Numbered from the stretch's first letter, positions 18,899-28,290 are shown. The stretch is DNA of 64,000 nucleotides from an uncultured Chloroflexota bacterium (GCA_902774215.1 CACYHU010000029.1:1-64000), one strand, 5' to 3'. Made by a program: numbers and translations. Notes: generated by a model from the sequence alone, not told the origin.

Positions 18899-18917
18899 AT
18901 GTGACAGAAAGTCACAT
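18899..18917. promoter_or_regulatory. Perfect ATGTGAC-N5-GTCACAT palindrome
   Basis: A 7-bp arm palindrome with an AGAAA centre lies in the upstream region of the CBS/ACT gene. It looks like a CRP/FNR-family half-site pair but with 7 rather than 6 bases between TGTGA and TCACA. The candidate binding protein is unknown. Confidence 0.45.
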
Positions 18918-18949
18918 CTTTTATGTTTATGCACATATTCCAATATAAA

Positions 18950-19156
18950 AAGGCTGTGTTCGGCAGCCTCTTCTGCTATATGAGCTCACTTTGCATTCCG
19001 GAGTGCACGCTTCGCAAGGCGCGGGATCGAAAGTTCGTGTGTTTGCGAAAGCCGCAGCCCGCGCCTGATTTCCGGGGACCTGCGGCCCCCATACCCCCGC
19101 TGTATTTCAGGGCTCATTTTTGACTCACACGCAAAATGCGGTGGTTATCTTTTAAC
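18950..19156 (+). repeat. Repeat family B, copy 1
   Basis: About 200 bp closely matching, in the opposite orientation, 63310-63540. Shared stretches include GAGCTCA, TTCGCAAGGCGCGGGATCGA, AAGTTCGTGTGT, GCGAAAGCCGCAGCCCGCGC, TTTCAGGGCTC and GCGGTGGTTA. The open frame through it is kept in both copies but looks like an artefact of composition. A short AGGCTG/CAGCCT hairpin opens the element. Confidence 0.85.
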
Positions 19157-19183
19157 AAAAAACTGCCGCTTGAACGGCAGTTT
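19155..19183 (-). terminator. Terminator of rpmB
   Basis: On the minus strand, AACTGCCG-TTCAAG-CGGCAGTT followed by TTTTG, 22 nt after the rpmB stop. Confidence 0.92.
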
Positions 19184-19204
19184 ACATTTAATACTAACAC
19201 TGAC

Positions 19205-19390
19205 TTATTTTGCAGTTTTCGCCAGAGTACGGATGCACTTGGCGCACAATGTCTTTTTCACCGGCCTGCCGTCTACATAAACGGTCACACGCTGAAGATT
19301 CGGATGGAATGCCCGGTTCGTCGCGCGCTGTGAAAAACTTCGGGCGTGACCGAAAGTTGTCGCTTTACCGCATACTTCACATTTTGCCAT
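19205..19390 (-). CDS. rpmB: 50S ribosomal protein L28
   Basis: 61 residues starting MAKCEVCGKATTFGHARSFS, with R..RAFHPNLQRVTVYVDG and CAKCIRTL. The four cysteines (C4, C7 and the C-terminal CxxC) make the zinc-binding form of L28. The ATG at 19390 has an AAAGGA site; a TTG three codons upstream is less well placed. Monocistronic with its own terminator. Confidence 0.95.
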   Translation of the reverse strand: MAKCEVCGKATTFGHARSFSQRATNRAFHPNLQRVTVYVDGRPVKKTLCAKCIRTLAKTAK

Positions 19391-19638
19391 TTTGCTCAAT
19401 TCCTTTCGTATCTTTGGTCAGCATTGTTTCAGCTGCAAATATATTTCTCTCAAGTTTGTCGGTTTCCCAACCAACAGAAAAATATTCTACCACAATTTTT
19501 TAATCTTTCGAGGTTTTCCCGAATTTTCATGAAAATTTGTGATAAGAATTTCCGGGTAAAACTCACCAACCCGGAGAGCAAAAACCATTATAAACGAAAT
19601 TTGCATTATACTTAAGCCGATTATGATTGGAGATTAAC

Positions 19639-20664
19639 ATGGCACACGATTGGGATGATAAAATCAAGACAGCTTTAACAATTACCGCGGCAGGATTCGG
19701 CTTTATGGCCGCCGCCGGGAACATTCTTTACGACTATGTTATAAACCGTAAACCACGATATGTATTTGGGCCTGTCAAAAAACAAATTGACGCTGTAACC
19801 GCGGGGGAATTCTTCCGCATGGATCTTTCCGAAGAAACCATCGCCTGGGCGGAAAAAACAACAATTTCCCAGCGGCAGACACATGCCTATGACGGGACAG
19901 CATTGAATGCCTACTGCTTCGAACAGCCCAAACCTTCAAACCGCTGGATGATCGCGGTACACGGGTACAAACAATCCGCATCCTCCATGTTTCCTTTCGC
20001 AAAACCTTTTTACGAAGCAGGATTCAATGTGATGATCCCCGAATGCCGCGGCTGCGGACGTTCCGGCGGTGATTATTATGGAATGGGCTGGGCCGACCGC
20101 ATGGATATCGTCAAATGGAGCCGTCTGATCTGCGCGGATCAGCCAAAAGCGGATATCGTTCTTTTCGGGGTTTCCACCGGTGCGGATGCCGTCCTGATGG
20201 CATCCGGTGAAGACAATCTTCCCTCAAATGTCCGCTGCGTCATCGCGGACAGCGCTTATTCCCGGCTTACTGACCTCAGTAATTACCTGCTCGGGAAACG
20301 CAGTCTGCCCTCCGGGCTGCTGACTTTTGCCGCAAGTCTGGTGACCTACCTGCGAGCTGGATACTCCTTTATGGAGGCTTCCGCTGTGAATCAGATCTGC
20401 AGCAGTCACACGCCGACGCTTTTCATTCACGGAGAAAAGGATGAACTGTTCCCTGTGGAAATGTGCTATGAACTCTATGAGGCTGCCGACTGCGTCAAGG
20501 ATATCCTCATCGTTCCGGACGCATCCCACGGTTACTCCATGTTCGCCGATTATGAGACCTATTGGAATACCGTCCGTAAGTTTACAAACGCCAATCTTCC
20601 GCCCAATCCGGCCGATACCTCTGCCGTCGCAAAAATCAAAAAAAGGGTCAGAAAGCTGTTTTAG
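19639..20664 (+). CDS. Alpha/beta hydrolase, membrane-anchored
   Basis: 341 residues. A hydrophobic segment (about 10-30) is probably an N-terminal anchor. The catalytic fold shows AVHGYKQSA (oxyanion loop), PECRGCGRSGG, the nucleophile elbow GVSTGA (Ser), an acid in HGEKDELFPVEM, and the His in DASHGYS. Cysteines around the oxyanion region are unusual. Resembles the BAAT/YfhR-like group of esterases. Strong TTGGAG site before the ATG at 19639. A terminator-bearing repeat starts 22 nt after the stop. Confidence 0.88.
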   Translation: MAHDWDDKIKTALTITAAGFGFMAAAGNILYDYVINRKPRYVFGPVKKQIDAVTAGEFFRMDLSEETIAWAEKTTISQRQTHAYDGTALNAYCFEQPKPSNRWMIAVHGYKQSASSMFPFAKPFYEAGFNVMIPECRGCGRSGGDYYGMGWADRMDIVKWSRLICADQPKADIVLFGVSTGADAVLMASGEDNLPSNVRCVIADSAYSRLTDLSNYLLGKRSLPSGLLTFAASLVTYLRAGYSFMEASAVNQICSSHTPTLFIHGEKDELFPVEMCYELYEAADCVKDILIVPDASHGYSMFADYETYWNTVRKFTNANLPPNPADTSAVAKIKKRVRKLF

Positions 20665-20685
20665 TATTCACGATTCAGAAACATT

Positions 20686-20728
20686 GAAAAAGGCTGTCGC
20701 ATCTTTTATGGTGTACGACAGCCTTTTT
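20686..20728 (+). terminator. Terminator hairpin at the left end of repeat A copy 2
   Basis: AAAAAGGCTGTCG pairs with CGACAGCCTTTTT across a 17-nt loop and is followed by T-rich sequence, 22 nt after the hydrolase stop. The hairpin belongs to the repeat but can serve the upstream gene. Confidence 0.8.
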
Positions 20729-21118
20729 CGGAAATACCATCAAAAGCAAATGCTCCGCAATGGCAGGCTGGCAGCAGGTCTTGACGGCGGGAGAACTTCC
20801 CGTACAATGGAGATATTGCCGGGGCCGGTCGGGCTGACCTTCAGTCACCCGCCGGCTTTAGCGCTTTTAAATATCGCGAAACGGCTCATCTTCTGTTTTG
20901 GGAAATCATTTGAATGATCGTGTCATCAACGGAGTGATTCAGCAGTTTATACAGGGGTGTCGGGGGACACGCGTGAGCTTGCTCAGCGCGTGTCCCCCGA
21001 CTGAATTAACCGGGACGCGGGAATCACTTTCGCGGGCAGTTGACGCTTATTCCGCGTCCCTGCGAAGCACTCCCTCCCGATGGCTTTTCAAAATTATAAT
21101 TTGCGGCAGCTCCATTTA
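20686..21118 (+). repeat. Repeat family A, copy 2 (full length)
   Basis: This copy contains every block found in copies 1 and 3. It has a terminator hairpin (AAAAAGGCTGTCG/CGACAGCCTTTTT, 20686-20728), a GGCGGGAGAACTTCCCG block, a central 15-bp perfect hairpin GTCGGGGGACACGCG/CGCGTGTCCCCCGAC (about 20958-21001), and the right end CGCGTCCCTGCGAAGCACTC through ATTTGCGGCAGCTCC. Left GGCTGTCGCA and right TGCGGCAGCT are roughly inverted, as in a MITE. No transposase frame is seen. Confidence 0.88.
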
Positions 21119-21176
21119 AGCGGATGCATTGCGGCATCCTTCATTGAACATTGAGCAACTGGGCTATGAGATTTGA

Positions 21177-24100
21177 TCAGAAAAACTCGCAGTTTCTTCT
21201 GCCCGCGTTTTTGGCTCTGTACAAAGCCGTATCCGCATCCTTCAATATATCACCCTGCGGATTCTGCCGATCCGAGAAGGCCGCCCCCATGCAGAGGGAT
21301 ATACCGGGAATGTCATCCTGAACCGTCTGCAGATCCCTGTTGATCAGCATAAATTTATTTCTCACCAGCTGATGCATTGAACTGTTCATACGGGTCATGA
21401 TAACTGCAAACTCATCCCCGCCGATGCGGCAGACAATATCCACAGAGCGGAAATGTCCCTTCAAAGCATCGGCGGCCCGTGTCAGGATCCTGTCCCCCAT
21501 GTCATGCCCGTAAATATCATTAAACTTCCTAAACTGGTCAATATCAAATAGCAGCAGCGCTATATGGCTGGTATCAATACTCTGAATCAAAAGATCATAA
21601 GCCCTGCGGTTGAACAGCCCTGTCAAATCGTCATGCATGGCCTCATAAGTCAGTTCGGTCTGCTGCTTCTGACTGTCTGCCAGAAAATCATTATACGCCC
21701 GGGAAACATAACGCAGTTCTTCAGCACCCGCCGGCTTATCCGGATGCTGCGTACGGATATTTTCCACCAGTCTGGTCAATGGATCCCGGACCTGCGTACG
21801 GATAAAGAGTATCAGGCCTAAAACAATGACAAGCAGTACGACCGTCAAAACGGTCTGCAGACGGAGCAGACGCATAAAACGTTCCGAGACCTGCTGATAC
21901 GATGTTCTTGCATGCTGCAAAAGGTTTTCCGTACAGAGCGAAACATTTTCCTTAATTTTGTTTTTGTAATCCCTGTAAATATCATCAAACACAAGGGACA
22001 CAGCCAGATCGATCTGTTCCTCACGTGTCAGGGCAAGTTCTTCTTCGCTGAGCTTAACCGCGCGCAGAGCCGCCGGAATATCAGCCTCCGCAGCGCCATC
22101 CGCATTCAGACGGAGCCGCATCGATTTATTCTCCCGGTCTATCAGTTCATTAGAAAGCTGAAGGGCGGTTGACAGGTTTTCATAAGCGGAATTATCGCTG
22201 CCATCCATAAGGATTTCCAGATCAGCAAGTGCCTGATCTCTGCGGCGGGTGACCTCCACCTCCTCAAAGAAATCATGCAAATAGCTCATATCACCGTTCA
22301 CCGCGAAACTGCGGACACGGTCTGTCAGGTAATCCGACCCTGCTTCCATGTTGAAAGCAGCGATCTCCGCACTGTTCAGACGGTCGCCTGCATCAACAGC
22401 TGTCTTATAAACCCGATTGACAGTCGTATCCACATAAAGCAGCGCCGCAGCTGCCAGAACAGCGAGAATTGCAAAAACAGTCTCCATGATCCGCATGGGG
22501 ATCCCGCTTGATTTCTGTTTCTCACGCTGCGTGTACTCTCTGCTTTCTGTTTCCTGTGCCTTTTGTTCTTTTGTCTGCCGCATTGAAACAATACCGGCTG
22601 CCAGTTTCGCCTCAGCGGCTTCTTTTTCAGCTTTCTGAAAGGCATCCAGCTCGGCACGGGCGATTTTTCCTTCTGTCAGGAAATGCTCAAATTCCTCAGC
22701 CGGAACAGGTTTGGAAAAATAATACCCCTGCACGAGGTCACAGCCCATCATTCGCAGGGCTTTCAGCTGTTCTTCTGTCTCAACACCTTCCGCTATGGAA
22801 GGAACACCCAAAAAATCCGCAAGATCAATGATGATCTCCATCATACGGGTATTGCCGTTTTCAGTGAAAGCATTACGGACAAACTGCATATCCAGTTTCA
22901 GCGCATCGATCGGCAGTGTCGAAATCATGTTCAGGGATGAGTATCCCGTCCCAAAATCATCCATTTCAATATGGAACCCGCTGTCCCGCAGTTTTTTCAC
23001 CACTTCAATGATTTGGACAGAGTTTTGCGTGTAAGCGGATTCGGTAATCTCCAGATACAGATCCCCTGTCGTCAGACCGTTGGTGTCAATGATCGACTGC
23101 ATCTCATTCACGATATTCGGGTCATTCAGGTCGACACGGGAAACATTCACCGAAACCGGGACCGAAAAACCAAGGCGGTCCTTCCATTCCCGGATCTGCC
23201 TTGCGGACTCCCGCCAGACAAACCGGTCAACCTTCTGGATCAAACCGTTTTCTTCAAAAAGCGGGATAAAAACGCCCGGATTGATCAATCCGAGTTCAGG
23301 ATGCCTCCAGCGGATCAAAGCCTCCGCACCGGCTAAAACCGGTTTATGGGGACGGATATCGAACTTCGGCTGGAAATAAACCTGAAATTGACCTGTTTCC
23401 AGCGCAGCATCAAATTCTTCGATCAGCTGTTCCTCAAAAAGCTCCTGCTGGTTCAGTTTATCATCATAAATGCCGATCGTTTTCGTAAAACTGCCATGAA
23501 CCATATCAGCGGCGATCTTCGCACGGTCAAACCGCTGTTCAATATCAAGCGACTTGTCGGTTTTTGAATAAACACCCATCCGCAGATGGATCCGGGATCT
23601 TCCGTTTTCCTCATCATTGAATCCGGAAGAAATACGTTCCAGTATTTCCTCGTAATCTTCACGGTGGGGGCAGTAAACCAGAAAAGTATCAGCCTCCTTG
23701 CGGCTGACGATTCCCCCGTCCTGCCAGACGATTGAACGGATTTTTTCCCCGATCTGCCGCAGAACAACGTCACCGTAAACCTTCCCGAAACGTTCATTGA
23801 TAATATGAAAATGGTTTACATCGATCACGATCGCATCCGTATCGGTGTTTTTATGGAACTGGTCAAACTGTTGGGCATAACGGAAAAAATACTCTTTGGT
23901 ATATAATCCGGTCAGTGAATCACGTTCCGTTTCCTGAATGATACGCCGGTCTTCTGAAAGCTCGATCGTCCGGTGAACACGTGCCAGGATCACATCGACC
24001 TGAGGATAGGGCTTCGGTATAAAATCGATCGCGCCGAGGCTCAGACACTCAACCTCCGACTCCTGGTCAGAAGTCAGGACAATCACCGGAATATGAGACA

Positions 24101-24356
24101 GGTCGGCATCTGTCGTGACGCGGTTCAGAACATCTTTCCCGTCCATCACCGGCATCATCAGATCCAGCAGGATCAGGGAAAGCGCTTCCCGATTTTTCCG
24201 GATCAGCTCCATCGCCTCGGCACCGTTTTCAGCAAACAGTACATCATATTCCTGCTTCAGGATCTCGCCGAGGATTTCCCGGTTGACAAATTCATCATCC
24301 ACGACTAAAAGAAGCCGTCTTTTGTTTTCATTAAAGAGATTTTTTTTGTCAGTCAT
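21177..24356 (-). CDS. Hybrid c-di-GMP protein: REC-GGDEF*-EAL + TM sensor-HAMP-GGDEF
   Basis: 1059 residues. In order: a receiver domain with phosphoacceptor D65 (LLDLMMPVMDG) and Lys115; a degenerate GGDEF (about 145-300; the active loop reads SRKEADTF); an EAL phosphodiesterase domain with intact motifs (GAEALIRW, EITES, DDFGTGYSSL, EGVET; about 310-560); a Lys/Glu/Gln-rich linker; a membrane helix (about 650); an extracytoplasmic helical sensor region; a second helix (about 840); a HAMP-like segment; and a C-terminal diguanylate cyclase with an intact RIGGDEF. It combines a soluble response regulator with a transmembrane receptor in one chain. No partner histidine kinase is nearby. Confidence 0.92.
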   Translation of the reverse strand: MTDKKNLFNENKRRLLLVVDDEFVNREILGEILKQEYDVLFAENGAEAMELIRKNREALSLILLDLMMPVMDGKDVLNRVTTDADLSHIPVIVLTSDQESEVECLSLGAIDFIPKPYPQVDVILARVHRTIELSEDRRIIQETERDSLTGLYTKEYFFRYAQQFDQFHKNTDTDAIVIDVNHFHIINERFGKVYGDVVLRQIGEKIRSIVWQDGGIVSRKEADTFLVYCPHREDYEEILERISSGFNDEENGRSRIHLRMGVYSKTDKSLDIEQRFDRAKIAADMVHGSFTKTIGIYDDKLNQQELFEEQLIEEFDAALETGQFQVYFQPKFDIRPHKPVLAGAEALIRWRHPELGLINPGVFIPLFEENGLIQKVDRFVWRESARQIREWKDRLGFSVPVSVNVSRVDLNDPNIVNEMQSIIDTNGLTTGDLYLEITESAYTQNSVQIIEVVKKLRDSGFHIEMDDFGTGYSSLNMISTLPIDALKLDMQFVRNAFTENGNTRMMEIIIDLADFLGVPSIAEGVETEEQLKALRMMGCDLVQGYYFSKPVPAEEFEHFLTEGKIARAELDAFQKAEKEAAEAKLAAGIVSMRQTKEQKAQETESREYTQREKQKSSGIPMRIMETVFAILAVLAAAALLYVDTTVNRVYKTAVDAGDRLNSAEIAAFNMEAGSDYLTDRVRSFAVNGDMSYLHDFFEEVEVTRRRDQALADLEILMDGSDNSAYENLSTALQLSNELIDRENKSMRLRLNADGAAEADIPAALRAVKLSEEELALTREEQIDLAVSLVFDDIYRDYKNKIKENVSLCTENLLQHARTSYQQVSERFMRLLRLQTVLTVVLLVIVLGLILFIRTQVRDPLTRLVENIRTQHPDKPAGAEELRYVSRAYNDFLADSQKQQTELTYEAMHDDLTGLFNRRAYDLLIQSIDTSHIALLLFDIDQFRKFNDIYGHDMGDRILTRAADALKGHFRSVDIVCRIGGDEFAVIMTRMNSSMHQLVRNKFMLINRDLQTVQDDIPGISLCMGAAFSDRQNPQGDILKDADTALYRAKNAGRRNCEFF

Positions 24357-24465
24357 GTTCGTCGCCCAAAGATAATATACATTCTAAACTGAATGGAATT
24401 TTGAAAAACATTCTCCCGATATCTATTCTATCATAGAATAACTCTCCGGAAAACAATAAAAATAA

Positions 24466-24492
24466 AAAAAGAAGGCCGCAAAAACAGCCTTC
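24466..24492 (-). terminator. Terminator of the GH13 gene
   Basis: On the minus strand GAAGGC-TGTTTTTGCG-GCCTTC is followed by TTTTTTTATTTTT, about 40 nt after the GH13 stop. Confidence 0.8.
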
Positions 24493-24532
24493 ATAACATA
24501 ACAATGAACGCGTTTCTTCAAACGCTGTCTGT

Positions 24533-26074
24533 CTATCTCACCACAAGGAAAGACTGCGGTCCCATGATCAGCCTGCCGTGATGGAATTCACCCTTACCGA
24601 TCCGGAAAATATTCATCCGCTTTCCGGATGGCAGATCAAGAGCCAATTCCTGACCGGTCGGGTTGACTGCCAGCAGCAAATGACCGCGCCGGTAAACAAA
24701 TGGCTTTCCGGGTTCAGAACAGACCACGCTGAATTCAGCATCCGCCTGCAGATCTTCGTGCTGCTGACGCAGGGTAAGGACTGCCTTCACTGTATTCAGC
24801 AGGGAATCAGGATCCGCCATCTGATCAGCGACTGTCGGGGCGTCTTCTGCCGGATCTACCGGCAGATAAAGATCTTCTGCTGCAGCTGATGAAAATCCCA
24901 GGTTCTTCTCCCGGTTCCACTGCATCGGCGTCCGGGATCCGGTCCGGGTATATCCGCCTTCTTTTGTCGGCACATCCAGAAAACGCATACCGATCTCATC
25001 CCCGTAATAGAGGAAAGGAACGCCCGGCATCGTGAAAAGGAAGGCATAAGCCAGCTTCAGCTCTTCCGGTTCAAGCCCGGCCCGGGCGCGGGTCGTATCA
25101 TGGTTGCAGGTCTGCAGAGAAATATAACCGATATCCTTTGTATCCTGATACCAGTCCAGATACTGTCCGAGAAAACGGTTGATATTGCCGCCGGAATCCT
25201 TTTTGAAATAACTGGCGTCATTTTCATTATCATAATAATCCCGCATCAGGGTGCAGTATCCGTTGATTCCGCCGTAATTCAGATAAAAATCCATATCAAA
25301 ACCGGCTCTGAGCGCCAGTTTCGGATTGCTCCATTCGGAAACCATCGCGGCTTCCGGGAATTCCAGATCCAGCATTCTGCGCACATCGCGCCAGATCATA
25401 CTGGTTCCTGATTTCTTCTCGTCATCACCTTTCACCAGTGAATTCGCCATATCCACACGGAATCCATCACAGCCGTGAGAGAGCCAGAACCGCATAACAT
25501 CTTTCATCGCTTCCCGTGTTTCAAGAGCAACAGGATGGTTCATGGAAAACTGCCAGGATTCAGTCGGATGCAGAAAACCGTAATTCAAAGCCGGCTGGCA
25601 CTTGAAAAAGTTCAGTACATAACAGCCGTTCCGTTCAGCTTCTCCGCCGATATAGGGAAGTCCGGCAGCTCCGTGGAGCCACAGGTCTGTCCAGATATAA
25701 CGGTTGCTGTATTCATTGCGCTCATTCTTCTTACTGGCAAGAAACCAGGGATGCTCCTCTGAGGTATGACCGGGAACCAGGTCCAGAAGCACATGGATCC
25801 CTTTTGCGTGAGCTTCTTCAAACAGATGGTAAAGATCTTCATTCGTACCATAGCGGGGCGCCACTTTTTTATAATCCCGAACGTCATATCCCGCATCCTT
25901 GAAAGGAGAGTCAAAACAGGGATTGATCCACAGCGCATTACAGCCAAGATCCCTGACATAATCCAGTTTAGAGATGATCCCGTTGATATCACCGATACCG
26001 TCGCCGTTCGAATCACAGAACGACTGCGGATAAATCTCATAAAAAACAGCGTTTTTCAGCCATTTGGCCGCCAT
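24533..26074 (-). CDS. GH13 alpha-glucosidase / alpha-amylase-family enzyme
   Basis: 513 residues with no signal peptide, so cytoplasmic. Conserved regions: ALWINPCFDSPF, DLVPGHTSEEHPWF, DGFRVDMANS (nucleophile Asp), MVSEWSNPK (acid/base Glu), CNHDTTRA and FLYYGDEIGM. The YEIYPQSFCDSNGDGIGDINGI start is typical of oligo-1,6-glucosidase, trehalose synthase and amylosucrase-like subfamilies. It probably hydrolyses or rearranges short alpha-glucosides; exact specificity cannot be read. The ATG at 26074 has an AAGGAGG site; the longer frame lacks one. Confidence 0.92.
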   Translation of the reverse strand: MAAKWLKNAVFYEIYPQSFCDSNGDGIGDINGIISKLDYVRDLGCNALWINPCFDSPFKDAGYDVRDYKKVAPRYGTNEDLYHLFEEAHAKGIHVLLDLVPGHTSEEHPWFLASKKNERNEYSNRYIWTDLWLHGAAGLPYIGGEAERNGCYVLNFFKCQPALNYGFLHPTESWQFSMNHPVALETREAMKDVMRFWLSHGCDGFRVDMANSLVKGDDEKKSGTSMIWRDVRRMLDLEFPEAAMVSEWSNPKLALRAGFDMDFYLNYGGINGYCTLMRDYYDNENDASYFKKDSGGNINRFLGQYLDWYQDTKDIGYISLQTCNHDTTRARAGLEPEELKLAYAFLFTMPGVPFLYYGDEIGMRFLDVPTKEGGYTRTGSRTPMQWNREKNLGFSSAAAEDLYLPVDPAEDAPTVADQMADPDSLLNTVKAVLTLRQQHEDLQADAEFSVVCSEPGKPFVYRRGHLLLAVNPTGQELALDLPSGKRMNIFRIGKGEFHHGRLIMGPQSFLVVR

Positions 26075-26107
26075 GCATTCCTCCTTGAATGTCATTGAAA
26101 AACAATA

Positions 26108-26142
26108 AAGGTGACAAAAGAACCTTCTCCATGTCACCTCTT
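26108..26142 (-). terminator. Terminator of typA
   Basis: On the minus strand AGGTGAC...GTCACCT enclose a 17-nt loop, followed by TTTATTGTTTTT, just before the GH13 ribosome site. Confidence 0.7.
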
Positions 26143-26151
26143 ATAAACAAA

Positions 26152-28008
26152 TTAAGCCGCCATCTCCATCTTCGTCTTATGCTGGGCTTTGCCGCGTTCC
26201 TCAGTATCGAGGATCCGCTTGCGGATCCGGAAATTCTGAGGCGTGATCTCAAGCAGTTCATCCTCTGCCAGATATTCGATAGCCTCATCCAGGCTCATCT
26301 GACGGATCCCGTTCAGGCGCACTTCAATATCCTTATTGGACTGCCGCATATTGGTCAGGTGCTTTTTCTTGCAGACGTTGACGGTCAGATCACTGTCGCG
26401 CAGCGACTCACCGACAACCATGCCCTCATAAACCTCCACGCCCGGACCGATGAAAAGCATACCGCGTTCTTCAGCGTTCTTCAGGCCGTAAGTCGAGGTA
26501 GTTCCGTTTTCCCATGCCACAATGGAGTTTGTCGCGCGGCCCTGGATCGGACCGGCATACGGGGCATATTCGAGGAAGTTTTCGTTCAAAACACCCATCC
26601 CGTGGGTGGCGGTCAGGAACTGATAGCGAAAACCCAACAGGCCGCGGGTCGGCACCACATAACTCAAATGCGTCGATCCATCGTTGTTGTCGACCATGTT
26701 CTGCATACGGCCTTTGCGGCCGCCCAGCATTTCAACCACAGTACCGACAGTATCCGGGCTTGTATCGATATCCACTTCCTCATAAGGCTCCAGGACTTCC
26801 CCGTTCACGCCTTTCATGAAAATCACTTCCGGGCGGGAGACCTGGAATTCGAATCCCTCGCGCCGCATGGTTTCGATCAGGATCGCCAGGTGCAGCTCAC
26901 CGCGTCCGGATACAACAAACTGATCAGCGCTTTCTGTATCTTCTACACGCAGCGCAACGTTATTGCGCAGTTCATCATAAAGACGTTTGCGCAGATTACG
27001 AGACGTTCCGTATTTACCTTCATTCCCGGCAAAGGGGGATGTGTTGACCCCGAAGGTCATTTTTACCGTCGGCTCTTCCACATAAATCGCGGGCAGGGCA
27101 TCCTGATGCTCGGGATCCGTGAGCGTATCCCCGATGGAAATCCCTTCCAGACCGGCCATCACAATAATATCTCCGGCAGCAACTTCTTTTGTTTCAACTT
27201 TGTTCAGACCATTGTAAGTGTAAAGATAACGTGCAGTCTGACGCTCGACAGTGCCGTCCGGTATCAGGCGTGTGATCGGATCACCCACATGGATCACACC
27301 GCGGTTGATCCTTCCGATAGCGGAAAGTCCGCGGTAATCATCATAAGCGATATTAGTCACCAGCATCTGGAAAGGAGCATCCGGATCAACTTCAGGCCCT
27401 TTGATATTTTCAAGGATCACGTCAAAAAGCGGCTGCAGGTTCGGCCCCAGATCCGTAGTAAGCCCGGCCCGGCCTTCGATACCGTTCGCGTAAACGATCG
27501 GGAAGTCGCATTGTTCATCACTGGCGCCCAGTTCAACGAAAAGGTCAAAGGTCTTGTTCAGCGTCGCATCCGGGTCGGCATCACGGCGGTCCATCTTGTT
27601 GATCACAACGATGACCTTATGCCCCATCGCCAGTGCCTTTTTCAGAACAAAACGGGTCTGCGCCATCGGACCTTCGGCTGCATCCACAAGCAGCAGCGCA
27701 CCGTCGACCATGTTCATCACACGCTCGACCTCACCGCCAAAATCCGCATGCCCCGGGGTGTCCACAATATTGATCTTTACCAGTTCACCGGTTTTCGGGT
27801 CCGGGATGGTAATGGCGGTATTTTTTGAAAGGATCGTGATCCCGCGCTCCCTTTCCAGGTCATTGGAATCCATCACCCGGTCCGTAAGCTGCTGGTTGTC
27901 ACGGAAGACTTTCGCCTGCCGCAAAAGCTGATCCACCAAAGTAGTTTTGCCATGATCAACATGCGCGATAATGGCAACATTCCGAATATCTTTTCTCTCT
28001 TTTAGCAT
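26152..28008 (-). CDS. typA: Ribosome-associated GTPase TypA/BipA
   Basis: 618 residues, the standard length. EF-G-like GTPase motifs: G1 [10 protein letters not shown]2 region RERGITI, G3 DTPGHADF, G4 NKMDR. Downstream are the translational GTPase domains and the BipA-specific C-terminal domain ([36 protein letters not shown]). It works on the 50S subunit during assembly and stress. Located 78 nt upstream of the GH13 gene but with a terminator between. Confidence 0.97.
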   Translation of the reverse strand: MLKERKDIRNVAIIAHVDHGKTTLVDQLLRQAKVFRDNQQLTDRVMDSNDLERERGITILSKNTAITIPDPKTGELVKINIVDTPGHADFGGEVERVMNMVDGALLLVDAAEGPMAQTRFVLKKALAMGHKVIVVINKMDRRDADPDATLNKTFDLFVELGASDEQCDFPIVYANGIEGRAGLTTDLGPNLQPLFDVILENIKGPEVDPDAPFQMLVTNIAYDDYRGLSAIGRINRGVIHVGDPITRLIPDGTVERQTARYLYTYNGLNKVETKEVAAGDIIVMAGLEGISIGDTLTDPEHQDALPAIYVEEPTVKMTFGVNTSPFAGNEGKYGTSRNLRKRLYDELRNNVALRVEDTESADQFVVSGRGELHLAILIETMRREGFEFQVSRPEVIFMKGVNGEVLEPYEEVDIDTSPDTVGTVVEMLGGRKGRMQNMVDNNDGSTHLSYVVPTRGLLGFRYQFLTATHGMGVLNENFLEYAPYAGPIQGRATNSIVAWENGTTSTYGLKNAEERGMLFIGPGVEVYEGMVVGESLRDSDLTVNVCKKKHLTNMRQSNKDIEVRLNGIRQMSLDEAIEYLAEDELLEITPQNFRIRKRILDTEERGKAQHKTKMEMAA

Positions 28009-28258
28009 CGTTATCCAATCTCTGCAGGTTCAGACCGTTCCTAAGGTCTTCCCTTTTTTCTCTATTCATAGTAAACATAAAAATTATATCGAATTTCCGC
28101 CAAAATCACTGAAATATGTCATGTTTTTATGATACTTTTGTCACATAAAAACAAACATGGATCATCATTATATATTCCGGATAAATCTTCAATGAATAAT
28201 TTGAGCATTCGCGCAGCCAAATGATATGCAGAACAGGTTCTTTTATCGTTTTTTATAA

Positions 28259-28287
28259 TTCTCCTGTATAATTGATTACAGGAGAAA
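28259..28287 (+). promoter_or_regulatory. Inverted repeat covering -10 and ribosome site of the DUF3990 cassette
   Basis: TTCTCCTGTA (28259-28268) and TACAGGAGAA (28278-28287) are perfect complements with a 9-nt spacer. The right arm contains the AGGAGA ribosome site for the first cassette gene (ATG at 28291). TATAAT-like bases lie at 28254-28259 and 28266-28271. It could be a protein operator or an RNA hairpin hiding the ribosome site. Confidence 0.6.
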
Positions 28288-28290
28288 AAA

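Noticed and set aside
18923-19123. 66-residue frame inside repeat B, similar to the frame at 63345-63539
   Set aside because: Similarity is at the DNA level across the whole repeat, including non-coding flanks; no ribosome site or protein-like constraint is evident.
20940-21010. CRISPR-like repeat in repeat A
   Set aside because: It is a single long hairpin with no spaced direct repeats.
26089-27828. 579-residue open frame on the plus strand opposite typA
   Set aside because: Shadow of TypA; composition is unlike a real protein and all GTPase motifs are on the minus strand.
28009-28290. Promoter or tRNA gene in the AT-rich gap before the DUF3990 cassette
   Set aside because: No cloverleaf or T-loop GTTCRANNC pattern; only the inverted repeat at 28259-28287 is supported.
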